Below are positions 25,492-34,572 of a stretch of 45,024 nucleotides of DNA, in pieces. This stretch comes from a virus. Positions within the stretch are counted from its first letter, which is position 1. Every line of letters begins with the position of its first letter. The translations under genes were made by a program, and so were the position numbers. The notes below the pieces were generated by a model that worked only from the letters and a program-made list of their open reading frames with translations, was not told the DNA's origin and searched no databases. Where the stretch lies: the IMG/VR virus record IMGVR_UViG_3300042691_024556, positions 1 through 45,024 of that record; one strand, 5' to 3'.

Positions 25492-26658
25492 ATGCCCACT
25501 AATCTTTCTACATTTTTAGGTTCAACATTCATAGGTACTCAAGGAGCCCAAGGTCTTCAAGGATTACAGGGAAGGCAAGGACTTCAAGGTCTTTCCAATC
25601 AAGGTGTTCAAGGTACTCAAGGACTTAAAGGAGAACAAGGAACTCAAGGACTTCAAGGACTTTCCAATCAAGGTTCTCAAGGACTTCAAGGACTTTCCAA
25701 TCAAGGTTCTCAAGGACTTCAGGGTCTTTCTAATCAAGGTGTTCAAGGTCACCAAGGTACTCAAGGTCTCCAAGGTCTTTCTAACCAAGGTGTTCAAGGA
25801 TCTGGTGGTTCTCAAGGTTCTCAAGGACTTCAAGGTCTTTCTAATCAAGGTTCTCAAGGACTTGCCGGAACTGTTCAAGGCACTCAAGGGCTTCAGGGAC
25901 TTTCCAATCAAGGTGTTCAGGGTGGTTTAAGTTCTCAAGGTGCTCAAGGACTTCAGGGACTTGTTGGTACAGCATCAGCAGGTATTGCAACAGTTCGTCA
26001 AATTATATACGAAACTGGAACTGGAACTTATACACCAACACCAGGAACAACTCATATGTATGTAATTGCTACTGGTGGTGGGGGAGGTGGAGGAGGTGCC
26101 GATGGTGCCGATACCTCTTCCGCAAATTCTGGTGGCGGAGGTGCTGGTGGAGGAACTGCAATTCGTTTATATACATCCGCACAATTAACTTCTGCTACTT
26201 ATTCAATTGGAAGTGGAGGAACTGCAGGTAGTAACGTAGGTGGTAATGGTGGGACTGGAGGAAACACCACATTTACAGTAACCGGTGGTGGAACAAGTTT
26301 AACCGCAAATGGTGGTCAAGGTGGTGATGGAACTGGAAGTGCTCAGGGTGGTACTACATCATCAAACCAAGGTGGAACAGGAGTAACTCCAACTGGAGGT
26401 GAACTAAACATCAGGGGGCAATCAGGAAGTCACGGAGTAGGTGCAATTGTATCGTCCTCTGGCGGAACTGGTGGTTCCACTTATTGGGGCGGCGGTGCAG
26501 AAGGTGGATATGCGAATGCTGCTGCATCAGTAGTAGGAGCTGATGCCGCAGCAGAAGGTGCTGGAGGTGGTGGTGCGGCACAAAGAAACACCACAACTGG
26601 TGCTGTTGGTGGTCTTGGTGCTGCTGGTGTGATTGTTATTCTTGAGTACGGTTCATAA
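25492..26658 (+). CDS. Collagen-like and glycine-rich adhesin fusion (388 aa)
   Basis: Residues about 14-160 are collagen-like Gly-X-Gln with frequent GLSNQG interruptions and one GLKGEQG site. A short neck follows (IATVRQIIYETGTGTYTPTP), then a Gly-rich domain (about 190-388: GGGGGGGGADGADTS, GGTGGNTTFTVTGGGTS) ending in AAGVIVILEY. That VIVILEY ending is frequent in phage glycine-rich tail-tip proteins. The fusion joins the two adhesion architectures found separately at 7524 and 4458. It is followed by a tail-fibre-assembly-like gene preceded by AAGGAG. Confidence 0.82.
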   Translation: MPTNLSTFLGSTFIGTQGAQGLQGLQGRQGLQGLSNQGVQGTQGLKGEQGTQGLQGLSNQGSQGLQGLSNQGSQGLQGLSNQGVQGHQGTQGLQGLSNQGVQGSGGSQGSQGLQGLSNQGSQGLAGTVQGTQGLQGLSNQGVQGGLSSQGAQGLQGLVGTASAGIATVRQIIYETGTGTYTPTPGTTHMYVIATGGGGGGGGADGADTSSANSGGGGAGGGTAIRLYTSAQLTSATYSIGSGGTAGSNVGGNGGTGGNTTFTVTGGGTSLTANGGQGGDGTGSAQGGTTSSNQGGTGVTPTGGELNIRGQSGSHGVGAIVSSSGGTGGSTYWGGGAEGGYANAAASVVGADAAAEGAGGGGAAQRNTTTGAVGGLGAAGVIVILEYGS

Positions 26659-26669
26659 GGAGAAAACAA

Positions 26670-27056
26670 ATGAGAGCTTGTATCTTAAACTCACAAACTA
26701 AAGTTGTCGAGAACGTAATCAATTTAAGACCTGAAGATTTTACCAACTTCTTTCCTTATAAAGAAGGTATTGAACTTGCCCCACAACACGATGGAGAAAT
26801 TGGGTGGACTTGGACTGAAAATGGATGGTATAATCCAGATCCAGGTCCATCAGAAGAATATCTTGCCGATTGTGCAAGACACCGTAGAAATAAGTATTTG
26901 GGAATGTATGTCGATAGTGTGAATATTATAAGATGGGAAGGTTTAACACAACAGCAAAAAGATGACCTGATTTCTTATCGTCAATTACTTTTAGATATTC
27001 CTCAACAACCAGGATTTCCTATTACAATTAACTGGCCTGATCCCCCTCAAATATAA
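26670..27056 (+). CDS. Tail fibre assembly-like protein
   Basis: A 128-residue protein. The C-terminus has W(E)GLTQQQKDDLISYRQ followed by LLLDIPQQPGFPITINWPDPPQI, matching the WxxLTxxQxxxLxxYRQxLxDIPQQxGFPxxIxWP signature of phage tail fibre assembly chaperones and related tail proteins. The first half (CILNSQTKVVENVINL ... GWTWTENGWYNPDP) is of the type seen in phage proteins that cap or fold fibres. AAGGAG lies 7 nt before the ATG. Its position right after the adhesin fusion supports a role in folding that fibre. The stop is embedded in the next late promoter. Confidence 0.78.
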   Translation: MRACILNSQTKVVENVINLRPEDFTNFFPYKEGIELAPQHDGEIGWTWTENGWYNPDPGPSEEYLADCARHRRNKYLGMYVDSVNIIRWEGLTQQQKDDLISYRQLLLDIPQQPGFPITINWPDPPQI

Positions 27057-27059
27057 ATA
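27052..27059 (+). promoter_or_regulatory. T4-type late promoter TATAAATA
   Basis: An exact octamer containing the TAA stop (27054-27056) of the fibre-assembly-like gene, 18 nt before the next ATG. Confidence 0.72.
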
Positions 27060-27077
27060 CTCAAAACCGTCAAAAGA

Positions 27078-28700
27078 ATGAACAGATATTCTAAAATTTT
27101 ACATCATATTGGTTCTAACAAAACCAAAACACCTAAAAGTTCTTCCAGTAAGAAAAGAACTTTTGAGGAGTACGAGGCAGAGCAAAATAAAACCGAAGTA
27201 GATAGATTACAAGAAAAAACTCAAGAACTCCAAAAAAATGTTGAGTTTCTACAAAATTTAGCGGTAAATCAGCACGATGAATTTTATGAATTTCGTGAGC
27301 AGATTAAAAATTCACCAATACCTCAACCAAGAAAGCAACTGAATGAAGGTTTATTGAATGAACCACCAAATGTAAAGAACGGTGATCCTCTTACTCCACT
27401 GGATCAAAACTTTGTAACACTTGCACAACTCAACGATCACTATCAACTCTTCATTAATCGTATCCAACAACAGATGGCGACGATTGGTGGCGGTGGTGAA
27501 ACTCAATTTAAGTTTCTTGATGATATCCGAAACTTTATTTTTGTTGGAACCACTAATGATTTACCAACAGCAGTAGATGGTGTAATCACTCTCAAAGATA
27601 ATTATACTTATTTCTTCACCACAACTGTAGATTTGCAAGGTGATAGATTAGTTGCAGGAGATAATACTACAATTCTTGGTGGTTCATCAGAGAACTGTAG
27701 AATTAAATCAACAGGTATTGCTACTGATGTTGCTCTCCTAAGTAGTGTATATTCTCTTCCAATGAGAGGTATTACTCTTGAAGCCCCTTTTGCTATCAAT
27801 CTTGTAGCATCAATTCCATCTGTTCATGCACTGGATTGGTTTGGAGTTAATTTTACCAACTGTGCAAGAGTAGGAATTATTTCAAGTTATAATAATTTCA
27901 TTCTTCTTGATGGAGCATTCCTGAACTCTCAAGATTTAACTTTTGATGGTACTACTGGAACAGTAGGATTTAACCAGTGTTTGTTTAGTGGAAACTTTGG
28001 TCTTGGTGGAACAAAGTCTATTCTCAATTTTCCAGATACATTTAACTGCACAAGAAGAATTCGTGTAACTGTTTGCTCCTTTATTGTTCCTTCTGGATAC
28101 ACTGGAATTACAGTTCAGAATGGAGTTACTTTCAGTCAACCGGAAAGTTTTATTCTGCAGACTTGTAATTTCTCTGGTCCAGGAACAAAAATTGGTGTAA
28201 GCACTCATACTGATATTGATGGTGCAGATACATTCTTTGAAGGAAATCGCGGTATTGATAATACCTTTGTAATCGGTCAGTATTATATGAAAGATAATGT
28301 AACCGAAACCACCTTTGCTGCAACAGATACTTATACCAAAATAGCAGGAGTTACTACAACTGCTGACGCAACCAACTCCAAATTCACTCATTCGGATAAT
28401 CGTCTTACTTGTTCTGCGGGAATTGAAAGACAATATCTCACTCAAGTTTCTGCTACTGTTGTTACAAGTACCGATACTGTCTGTAGTATAGGAATTTACG
28501 ATAGTTCTAATGGAAATGCAATTTTAGATGCATCTACGATAGAATTTGAATGTGTAAATGGAGTTCCAATAATAGTTCATATTACTGATGTTCATAAACA
28601 TATTCTAAATGATTATATTGAAGTTCATATTTCAAACTTAAATAATACTGATCCAGTCACAGTAACTCAATTAAATGTTTTAGTCACTCAACTGGGATAA
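27078..28700 (+). CDS. Coiled-coil plus beta-helix tail fibre protein
   Basis: A 540-residue protein. The Lys-rich N-terminus is followed by a coiled coil (about residues 28-75: EYEAEQNKTEVDRLQEKTQE). A junction segment PLTPLDQNFVTLAQLNDHYQ, then INRIQQQMATIGGGGE, is typical of cyanomyovirus fibre proteins. Residues about 150-400 look like a right-handed beta-helix (DGVITLKDNYTYFFTTTVDL ... DRLVAGDNTTILGGSSENC), and residues about 410-540 form a beta tip domain. No catalytic residues were identified. It is transcribed from its own late promoter. Probably a trimeric fibre or spike that contacts host surface polysaccharide. Confidence 0.78.
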   Translation: MNRYSKILHHIGSNKTKTPKSSSSKKRTFEEYEAEQNKTEVDRLQEKTQELQKNVEFLQNLAVNQHDEFYEFREQIKNSPIPQPRKQLNEGLLNEPPNVKNGDPLTPLDQNFVTLAQLNDHYQLFINRIQQQMATIGGGGETQFKFLDDIRNFIFVGTTNDLPTAVDGVITLKDNYTYFFTTTVDLQGDRLVAGDNTTILGGSSENCRIKSTGIATDVALLSSVYSLPMRGITLEAPFAINLVASIPSVHALDWFGVNFTNCARVGIISSYNNFILLDGAFLNSQDLTFDGTTGTVGFNQCLFSGNFGLGGTKSILNFPDTFNCTRRIRVTVCSFIVPSGYTGITVQNGVTFSQPESFILQTCNFSGPGTKIGVSTHTDIDGADTFFEGNRGIDNTFVIGQYYMKDNVTETTFAATDTYTKIAGVTTTADATNSKFTHSDNRLTCSAGIERQYLTQVSATVVTSTDTVCSIGIYDSSNGNAILDASTIEFECVNGVPIIVHITDVHKHILNDYIEVHISNLNNTDPVTVTQLNVLVTQLG

Positions 28701-28706
28701 TAAATA
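28699..28706 (+). promoter_or_regulatory. Near-consensus late promoter (AATAAATA)
   Basis: Seven of eight bases match the late octamer. It overlaps the TAA stop at 28698-28700 and lies 24 nt before the start of the glycan-modification operon, suggesting that the operon is expressed with virion genes. Confidence 0.5.
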
Positions 28707-28730
28707 CTCTCAAGAACACATAATGTTTAT

Positions 28731-30377
28731 ATGAACTTTGTTAAACTTGCATTGGAGAATGGTGGAAATATTCACCCACTCACCGTTCCTTCATCAGATT
28801 TAAAAGGACCTGCACTTACAAATCCTTCAATTTACAACGATAACGGTAAAATTCTTGTAAATTTAAGGAACATTAACTATACCTTATATCATTCCGAAAA
28901 GAAAAGATTTGAGCACCCTTGGGGTCCTTTGGTTTATATTCATCCAGAAAATGACTGGAGACTTCGCACTTGGAATTATATGTGCGAAATGGATGAAAAT
29001 ATGCACATTAAAAAATATAATCGCGTTGATACTTCTAGTTTTCCAGATAAAGAACTCTGGGAGTTTGTAGGTCTTGAGGATGCTCGCATTGTTCGTTGGG
29101 ATGATAAACTATACATCACTGGCGTCAGAAGAGATCTTGATACGATTGGAACAGGTCGTATGGAACTCTCTGAACTTGAAATTACAGAAAATGGTGTAAA
29201 GGAAATTAATCAGCACCGCATTCCAATTCCAGGAGATGATGATACATTAGAGTATTGTAATAAAAATTGGATGCCGATCTTAGACCTTCCATATCATTAT
29301 GTAAAATGGACGAATGGAACGGAAATTGTAAGATATGATATTGAAACCAATAAAACTTATAGAGTATGTGTAAGTGATTGGAAAGATTTGGGGTGTGTAG
29401 ATCTTCGTGGAGGTTCTCAAGTTCTTCCTCTGGGAGATTATAGGTTTGCACTACTTCACGAAACTTACCTAACAAAAAGTCCTGCAGGAAGAAAGGATGG
29501 AATATATCGTCATCGCTTTGTTGTATGGGATAAAGATTGGAATATTGTAAAAGTATCTAAACAATTTTCTTTTCTAAATGGAGAGATTGAATTTGCTGTG
29601 GGAATGTGCGAGTACAATAATGATTATCTAATAACTTTTGGTTTTCAGGATAATGCAGCATATCTTCTCAAAGTTTCTCAAGAATTGGTTTTGGATTTTA
29701 TAGGAATGAATGAAATTCAAGTCGAAACTAATTCAGAACCAGAACCACAAGTAAGTTGGGGAACAGATACTCTGGATGGTCATCTAGATTATACAAACCT
29801 TGAATGGTCTTATAAACCATTTTATGCAACGATGATTAACTTCTTAAGAGATAAAAAAATTCAATCATTCCTTGATGTTGGTGGATGTACTGGAGAAGTT
29901 GTAAAGATATTTTTTAGTCAAATTCCAACGATGAAGGAAGCAGTTATTTTAGAACCTGTTCCTGTAAATTTTGATTATATTCAAAATAGATTTAAGGATG
30001 ATTGGAGAGTTAAAATTATAAACAAGGCTTTACATTATGGTGCAGAAACAATTTCATTAGGACAATCTGATGGAAATATTGGTGGATACAATATGAATTC
30101 GCAAAATCATACAACTCAATTCAACCAACTTCCAACCATAACATTGGAAAATCTACCCAAATATGATTTCATTAAGATTGATATTGAAGGTGGAGAAAGA
30201 AATGTACTAGAAAATACGACTTGTCTTTCAGAATTTAAGTATATTGCAATTGAATTCCACGATGATATGGCGACAACTTGGACAGAATTGATTGAGAAAT
30301 ATATTCCTACTCATAAGATTGCAGTGGATGGTAGATTGTATGGAAACCCAGAATCAGTTCTCTTAGAGATTAAGTAG
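28731..30377 (+). CDS. GH130-like beta-propeller fused to FkbM-type methyltransferase
   Basis: A 548-residue protein. Residues about 1-325 look like a five-bladed propeller of the GH130/GH43 type: NPSIYNDNGKILVNLRNINY, VGLEDARIVRWDDKLYITG (compare the GxEDPRI motif of GH130 glycoside phosphorylases) and DLRGGSQVLPLGDYRFALLH. Residues about 360-548 are a class I SAM methyltransferase of the FkbM family: FLDVGGCTGEV (380-390) binds SAM, and FIKIDIEGGERNVLE (480-494) is the family hallmark. The first domain may cleave, transfer or only bind a glycan; the second would O-methylate a sugar. First gene of a coupled operon: its TAG stop overlaps the next GTG start. Confidence 0.78.
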   Translation: MNFVKLALENGGNIHPLTVPSSDLKGPALTNPSIYNDNGKILVNLRNINYTLYHSEKKRFEHPWGPLVYIHPENDWRLRTWNYMCEMDENMHIKKYNRVDTSSFPDKELWEFVGLEDARIVRWDDKLYITGVRRDLDTIGTGRMELSELEITENGVKEINQHRIPIPGDDDTLEYCNKNWMPILDLPYHYVKWTNGTEIVRYDIETNKTYRVCVSDWKDLGCVDLRGGSQVLPLGDYRFALLHETYLTKSPAGRKDGIYRHRFVVWDKDWNIVKVSKQFSFLNGEIEFAVGMCEYNNDYLITFGFQDNAAYLLKVSQELVLDFIGMNEIQVETNSEPEPQVSWGTDTLDGHLDYTNLEWSYKPFYATMINFLRDKKIQSFLDVGGCTGEVVKIFFSQIPTMKEAVILEPVPVNFDYIQNRFKDDWRVKIINKALHYGAETISLGQSDGNIGGYNMNSQNHTTQFNQLPTITLENLPKYDFIKIDIEGGERNVLENTTCLSEFKYIAIEFHDDMATTWTELIEKYIPTHKIAVDGRLYGNPESVLLEIK

Positions 30378-31720
30378 TGGAACACATTTGCGGAAGTGAT
30401 AATTTTGGTGAGGGTTGGTTTTCTTATCCCAACCTTTACTCTAGAATTGTAAAGCGATTTCCTTCGGGTAGTCGTTTCGTAGAAGTTGGTTGTTGGAAAG
30501 GTAAATCTGCAGCATATATGTGTGTGGAGATTGCTAATTCCAATAAGGACATAGAGTTCTTCTGTGTGGATACCTGGGAAGGAAGTGTAGAGCACGAAGG
30601 AATGGAAGAGTTACCTAAACTCTATGATATCTTTATTGATAATATGAGACCTGTTGGTGAATATTATTTTCCACTCAAGATGACTTCTCTTGAGGCAGTC
30701 AAAAAATTCAAGGATAATTCTCTGGATTTTGTTTTTATTGATGCTTCTCACGAGTATGAAGATGTCCGAGATGATATTCTTGCCTGGTATCCCAAGGTGA
30801 AACCAGGTGGAATTATTGCAGGGCACGATTATTATCACGATGAATATGATTGGTTTCCCGGTGTTAAACGAGCAGTGAATGAATTACTGACTGGATTTAC
30901 ACCAGATGAAAAGTGTTGGATTTATTACAAACCAGATAAATCAAAACTCAAAAATCTTCCTCCAGTACATTATATCAGTGTGGATTATTGTACTGAAAGA
31001 AGAGAAAAGTTGCATCAAAAGTTCTCTGAGGTTGGTATTAATCATATCACACCTCATATTTTCAATAAGTATGATGATACTCAACACGAAATTATATCAG
31101 ATTATATTGACCGTTTAAGTATTGGAAGCAGAGGGCCTGTTACATCGCACCTCAAGGCAATCAAACAGTGGTATGATAATACTACTGAGGAAGTTGCTTT
31201 CTTCTGTGAAGATGATTTGAGTATGGAACTGGTTCAGTACTGGAACTTTACTTGGGACGATTTCTACAATAGTCTTCCTGATGATTGGGAGATTGTTCAA
31301 CTTGCCTGGTTGAGAGACGAATTTGATAGATTTAAAATTGGTTTCCGCAATCGTTGTTGGTGTGATTGGTCTGGTTGTGCTTATATTATTAAAAGAGAAT
31401 TTGCTAAGAAACTGATTGATACTTATTACTATGACGGTAGGTTTCATTTAGATTTTAGAGGTTCTGATATAGATTTTAGAGAGGATTGGGCAAAGGTTCC
31501 TGTGATTGAAACTATTATCTTCTCTCCATTAGGTAAAGTTTATGGTGCTCCACTATTTACAGAAGACCTGAGTTTTATGCCTTCGTATCTTAATCCAAAT
31601 ACAGAAGAAGGTAAAAACCAACCAATCCATCCAGCACACGAACAATCATATAAACAAAATTTAAATTGGTGGAGAAATATTGGTTCCACTCAAACAATTG
31701 AAGAATTTATGAGAGAATGA
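30377..31720 (+). CDS. SAM methyltransferase fused to GT25-family glycosyltransferase
   Basis: The GTG start at 30377 shares a base with the preceding TAG stop, giving 447 residues. Residues 1-190 are a class I methyltransferase (Methyltransf_24-like): FVEVGCWKGKSAAY (34-47), FFCVDTWEGS (61-70), FVFIDASHEYEDVRDDI (118-134), PGGIIAGHDYY. Residues about 195-447 are GT25-like: YISVDYCTERREKLHQKFSE, SRGPVTSHLKAIKQWYDN, and the metal-binding type FFCEDD (275-280). GT25 includes LPS galactosyltransferases and procollagen galactosyltransferases. The GT half closely matches the N-terminal domain encoded at 34559, so the module is shared but placed at opposite ends. Ends ATGA with the next gene. Confidence 0.82.
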   Translation: MEHICGSDNFGEGWFSYPNLYSRIVKRFPSGSRFVEVGCWKGKSAAYMCVEIANSNKDIEFFCVDTWEGSVEHEGMEELPKLYDIFIDNMRPVGEYYFPLKMTSLEAVKKFKDNSLDFVFIDASHEYEDVRDDILAWYPKVKPGGIIAGHDYYHDEYDWFPGVKRAVNELLTGFTPDEKCWIYYKPDKSKLKNLPPVHYISVDYCTERREKLHQKFSEVGINHITPHIFNKYDDTQHEIISDYIDRLSIGSRGPVTSHLKAIKQWYDNTTEEVAFFCEDDLSMELVQYWNFTWDDFYNSLPDDWEIVQLAWLRDEFDRFKIGFRNRCWCDWSGCAYIIKREFAKKLIDTYYYDGRFHLDFRGSDIDFREDWAKVPVIETIIFSPLGKVYGAPLFTEDLSFMPSYLNPNTEEGKNQPIHPAHEQSYKQNLNWWRNIGSTQTIEEFMRE

Positions 31721-32562
31721 CCTATAGCATTAAAAATAAATTTGATGGTGGATTATCTGGTTGCAAACTAGAACTTCTGAATAATACAACACTTCGTAAG
31801 TATTCTTCTTCGCCAGAATATAATTCCAGATTATTAAAACAAGTTGATAAGCAGAATTTTTTCTATAATCTGATACTCAGGAATATTGATACTCCCAAAG
31901 TTCTGAGTGTAAATCAGAATTCTTTTGATATGGATTATGTTCCGGCACTATCATTTTATGAGTTCTTCTCTTCTGCGAGTGTAGAGAATATTGAATTTGT
32001 GATTGAGACTCTCTTCGGTTATTTTGATTTCATTTCTTCTAGATTTAGAATGGTTGATGTAACGGATGAGATTCTAAACAAATTGGATTCTCTGATACCA
32101 AGAAGTCATCATAAGAACTTTATTAGACATCTAAAAAAACTAGTTGAAGAAGAATCTATCGTTGTTCCGAATACATTTTGTCATGGGGATTTAACCTTTA
32201 ATAATATTCTGTTTCATCCAAATCGTTTATTCTTTATTGACTTTCTGGATTCTTATGTGGATAGTTTTTTATGTGACCTTGTAAAAATTAAACAAGACTT
32301 GTATTATCTCTGGAGCTTGAAAATACAAAATCTATCTTCGGTTCGTATGATTCAAACTTATCGTTATATTTGGGAAAAACTAGAAGACCGGTATGGGTAT
32401 TATATTGAAAAAATAAGCTTTGATGTTCTTGATGCAATCAACATTTTAAGAATTGAACCTTATTTGACAAATTCTCAACAAAGAATTATACTGGATAAAG
32501 TTGTATCTTCTACCAAATTGTATGAGGAATTTAATAGTTCCTATGGCGGGGAAGTCTTCTAG
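31717..32562 (+). CDS. Aminoglycoside/choline-kinase-like (APH fold) phosphotransferase
   Basis: A 281-residue protein. CHGDLTFNNILFHPNRLFFIDF (residues 155-176) carries the catalytic H-G-D-x-x-x-x-N and the metal-binding I-D of the APH/choline kinase fold. An N-terminal LRKYS may hold the ATP-binding Lys. Members phosphorylate small alcohols, sugars or choline. Next to a nucleotidyltransferase plus HAD gene, it may prepare a phosphorylated sugar or alcohol for activation, as in capsule and LPS-decoration loci. The start overlaps the previous stop (ATGA), and its 3' end overlaps the next gene by about 40 nt. Confidence 0.75.
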   Translation: MTYSIKNKFDGGLSGCKLELLNNTTLRKYSSSPEYNSRLLKQVDKQNFFYNLILRNIDTPKVLSVNQNSFDMDYVPALSFYEFFSSASVENIEFVIETLFGYFDFISSRFRMVDVTDEILNKLDSLIPRSHHKNFIRHLKKLVEEESIVVPNTFCHGDLTFNNILFHPNRLFFIDFLDSYVDSFLCDLVKIKQDLYYLWSLKIQNLSSVRMIQTYRYIWEKLEDRYGYYIEKISFDVLDAINILRIEPYLTNSQQRIILDKVVSSTKLYEEFNSSYGGEVF

Positions 32563-33580
32563 ATTTCCAAATATGAGACCCAAATGGATGCTTACTCATC
32601 CAATGACGGGTCGTTTTATGGGAATAGAATCAATACTTGGATTGAATCTAGAATTCTTTGATGAAATTTATTTTGTCTGTTTATCCGAGCACGAAGAGAA
32701 GTATCATTTCTGTGATGGATTTGAAAAGGAACTTGATGAACTGGGTCTTCTAGGAAAATCCAATATTGTGTTTCTTGAGAATCAAACACAATCTCAGTCG
32801 GAAACTGTATATGAACTCATTCTGAAATCTAACCTTGATGGATTCATATTCATCAAAGACTCTGATGGATATTATGAGTGTGAGATTACGGAACCTATCA
32901 ATCAGGTTGCCTACTTTGACCTGAATGATATGGAAAATATTAATGCAAAGGCAAAGAGCTACTTGCAGTTTGATGTGAATGGCGTAATTACAAATATTGT
33001 AGAAAAGAAAGTCATTAGTTCTACATTTTCTGCCGGTGGATATGGATTCGGAAGTGCTACAGAATTCTGTGAGATTTATAAGAAACTATCTGATATTGAT
33101 GGTGAATGTTATGTGAGTCATATCATATTTGAAATGATTCTATCTGGTTCCCTTTTCTGTGGATTGCCCACAACTAACTTTAAGGATTGGGGAACACTGG
33201 ATGCCTGGAATGCCTATAAGAAACAATATAAATGTTTGTTTGTGGATATTGACGGAACTTTAGTTACGAATTCTTCTACACATTTCCCTCCTTATGTTGG
33301 AGAAGGAACTGCAATACAAGAGAATATTGATTACCTAAATCAATTGTATCAGTCTGGTAAAGTTAAGATTATTCTAACAACCAGCAGACCAGAAGAACAC
33401 AGAGGAACTACTGTATTTGAAATGGAAGAGAAAGGAATTCCTTATGACCAACTGATTATGGGACTGCCTCATGCACAGAGAGTAGTGATCAATGATTTTG
33501 CAAGAAGCAATCCATATCCTTCTGCAAAGGCAATTAATATTCCACGAAATGCAAATAATTTAAAGGAGTTTTTTGAATGA
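32522..33580 (+). CDS. Nucleotidyltransferase fused to HAD-family phosphatase
   Basis: The start is taken at ATG 32522 (MRNLIVPMAGKSSRFP, the normal family opening). A TTG at 32501 would add seven residues. With either start the gene overlaps the kinase gene. Residues 1-235 are a sugar/alcohol-phosphate nucleotidyltransferase: PMAGKSSRFP (7-16) and RPKW (19-22) form the NTP loop, with later KDWGTLDAW. Residues about 237-352 are HAD-like: FVDIDGTLV (240-248, nucleophile D242), TTSRP (286-290), VVINDFARS (321-329). The pair would make or trim an activated precursor. AAAGGAG near its 3' end serves the epimerase gene. Confidence 0.8.
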   Translation: MRNLIVPMAGKSSRFPNMRPKWMLTHPMTGRFMGIESILGLNLEFFDEIYFVCLSEHEEKYHFCDGFEKELDELGLLGKSNIVFLENQTQSQSETVYELILKSNLDGFIFIKDSDGYYECEITEPINQVAYFDLNDMENINAKAKSYLQFDVNGVITNIVEKKVISSTFSAGGYGFGSATEFCEIYKKLSDIDGECYVSHIIFEMILSGSLFCGLPTTNFKDWGTLDAWNAYKKQYKCLFVDIDGTLVTNSSTHFPPYVGEGTAIQENIDYLNQLYQSGKVKIILTTSRPEEHRGTTVFEMEEKGIPYDQLIMGLPHAQRVVINDFARSNPYPSAKAINIPRNANNLKEFFE

Positions 33581-34572
33581 AAATACTTATCACAGGAGCA
33601 GCAGGGCAGATTGGTTGTGGTATTTCTAAAAGACTAATTCAAAATGGACATGAATTGGTTTTGATTGATAGTCTTAGAAATGGATACAAATCAAATATTG
33701 AAGTAAATGGAGCTTTGATTGCTCCATTTTTTAATGTTGATATTTCAAAACCTTTTACTTTATTAGACACAAAGTTTGATGCTATTATTCATCTAGCAGC
33801 AATAACATCTCTTCCAGACTGTGAAATAAATCCATTAGAAACAATTTGGACTAATGTTGGTGGAGTTACAAATGTTTTAGAATTTGCTAAAAATCATGAG
33901 ATTCCTCATGTTATTTTTTCCAGTACTAGTGCAGTATATGAAAATTGTGGAGCAGATATCTTTACAGAAGATTTGAAATTAAATCCGAAGTTATACTATT
34001 CATCCTCAAAAAAGATGGCTGAAGACATTATAGAATCTTATAGAGAAAATTATAACATGGAGATCACTACTCTGAGATTCTTTAATGTTTTTGGTCCTGA
34101 TGGAGATTATCACAGGATTCACCCACCTCTAGTTAATTTTTTAGCAAGAGAATTTCTTTCAGGAATATCTCCTCGTTTAAGTGGTGATGGAACTCAAACC
34201 AGAGATTTTATTTGGGTTGAAGATATTATTTCTATGATAGAAATTTGTCTGCAAAAGAAACCCAACGATACTTTTAATGTCTGTACTGGATTGAATTATA
34301 GTGTAAATCAGATTGGAAAATGGGTCTCAGAAGCATTAAATTGCACTCATATACCACTTGCATATAAACCAGCAGAAGAACTTTGGAGTAGATATCCAGA
34401 ATTGTTCGCTGGGAAATATGCTCTAAATAAAGAAACAGTCAAGCAAGAGACTATTAGAAAATCTATTGGTTCTTTTGAAAAGGCACAAAAAGTTCTTGGG
34501 TGGAAACCTAATTTAAACATTGAACACTTAATTAAACAAGTTGCTGTGCAGATTAAAAATGATCGCAAATAA
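33577..34572 (+). CDS. NAD-dependent sugar epimerase/dehydratase (extended SDR)
   Basis: A 331-residue protein. The Rossmann fingerprint GAAGQIG is at residues 7-13, IHLAAITSLPDCE (71-83) follows the usual second strand, and the catalytic set SSTSAVY (115-121) with Y141-S-S-S-K145 is complete. RFFNVFGPDG and DGTQTRDFIWVEDI are typical of UDP-glucose 4-epimerase and dTDP-glucose 4,6-dehydratase relatives. It interconverts nucleotide sugars in the cytoplasm and would supply a donor to the GT25 and WavE-like transferases next to it. The start overlaps the previous stop (ATGA) with AAAGGAG 7-8 nt upstream. Exact sugar specificity cannot be read from sequence alone. Confidence 0.87.
   Translation: MKILITGAAGQIGCGISKRLIQNGHELVLIDSLRNGYKSNIEVNGALIAPFFNVDISKPFTLLDTKFDAIIHLAAITSLPDCEINPLETIWTNVGGVTNVLEFAKNHEIPHVIFSSTSAVYENCGADIFTEDLKLNPKLYYSSSKKMAEDIIESYRENYNMEITTLRFFNVFGPDGDYHRIHPPLVNFLAREFLSGISPRLSGDGTQTRDFIWVEDIISMIEICLQKKPNDTFNVCTGLNYSVNQIGKWVSEALNCTHIPLAYKPAEELWSRYPELFAGKYALNKETVKQETIRKSIGSFEKAQKVLGWKPNLNIEHLIKQVAVQIKNDRK

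Noticed and set aside
27608-27799. Minus-strand ORFs within the beta-helix fibre (27608-28445)
   Set aside because: Opposite to a long, well-supported late gene, without promoter or ribosome binding site.
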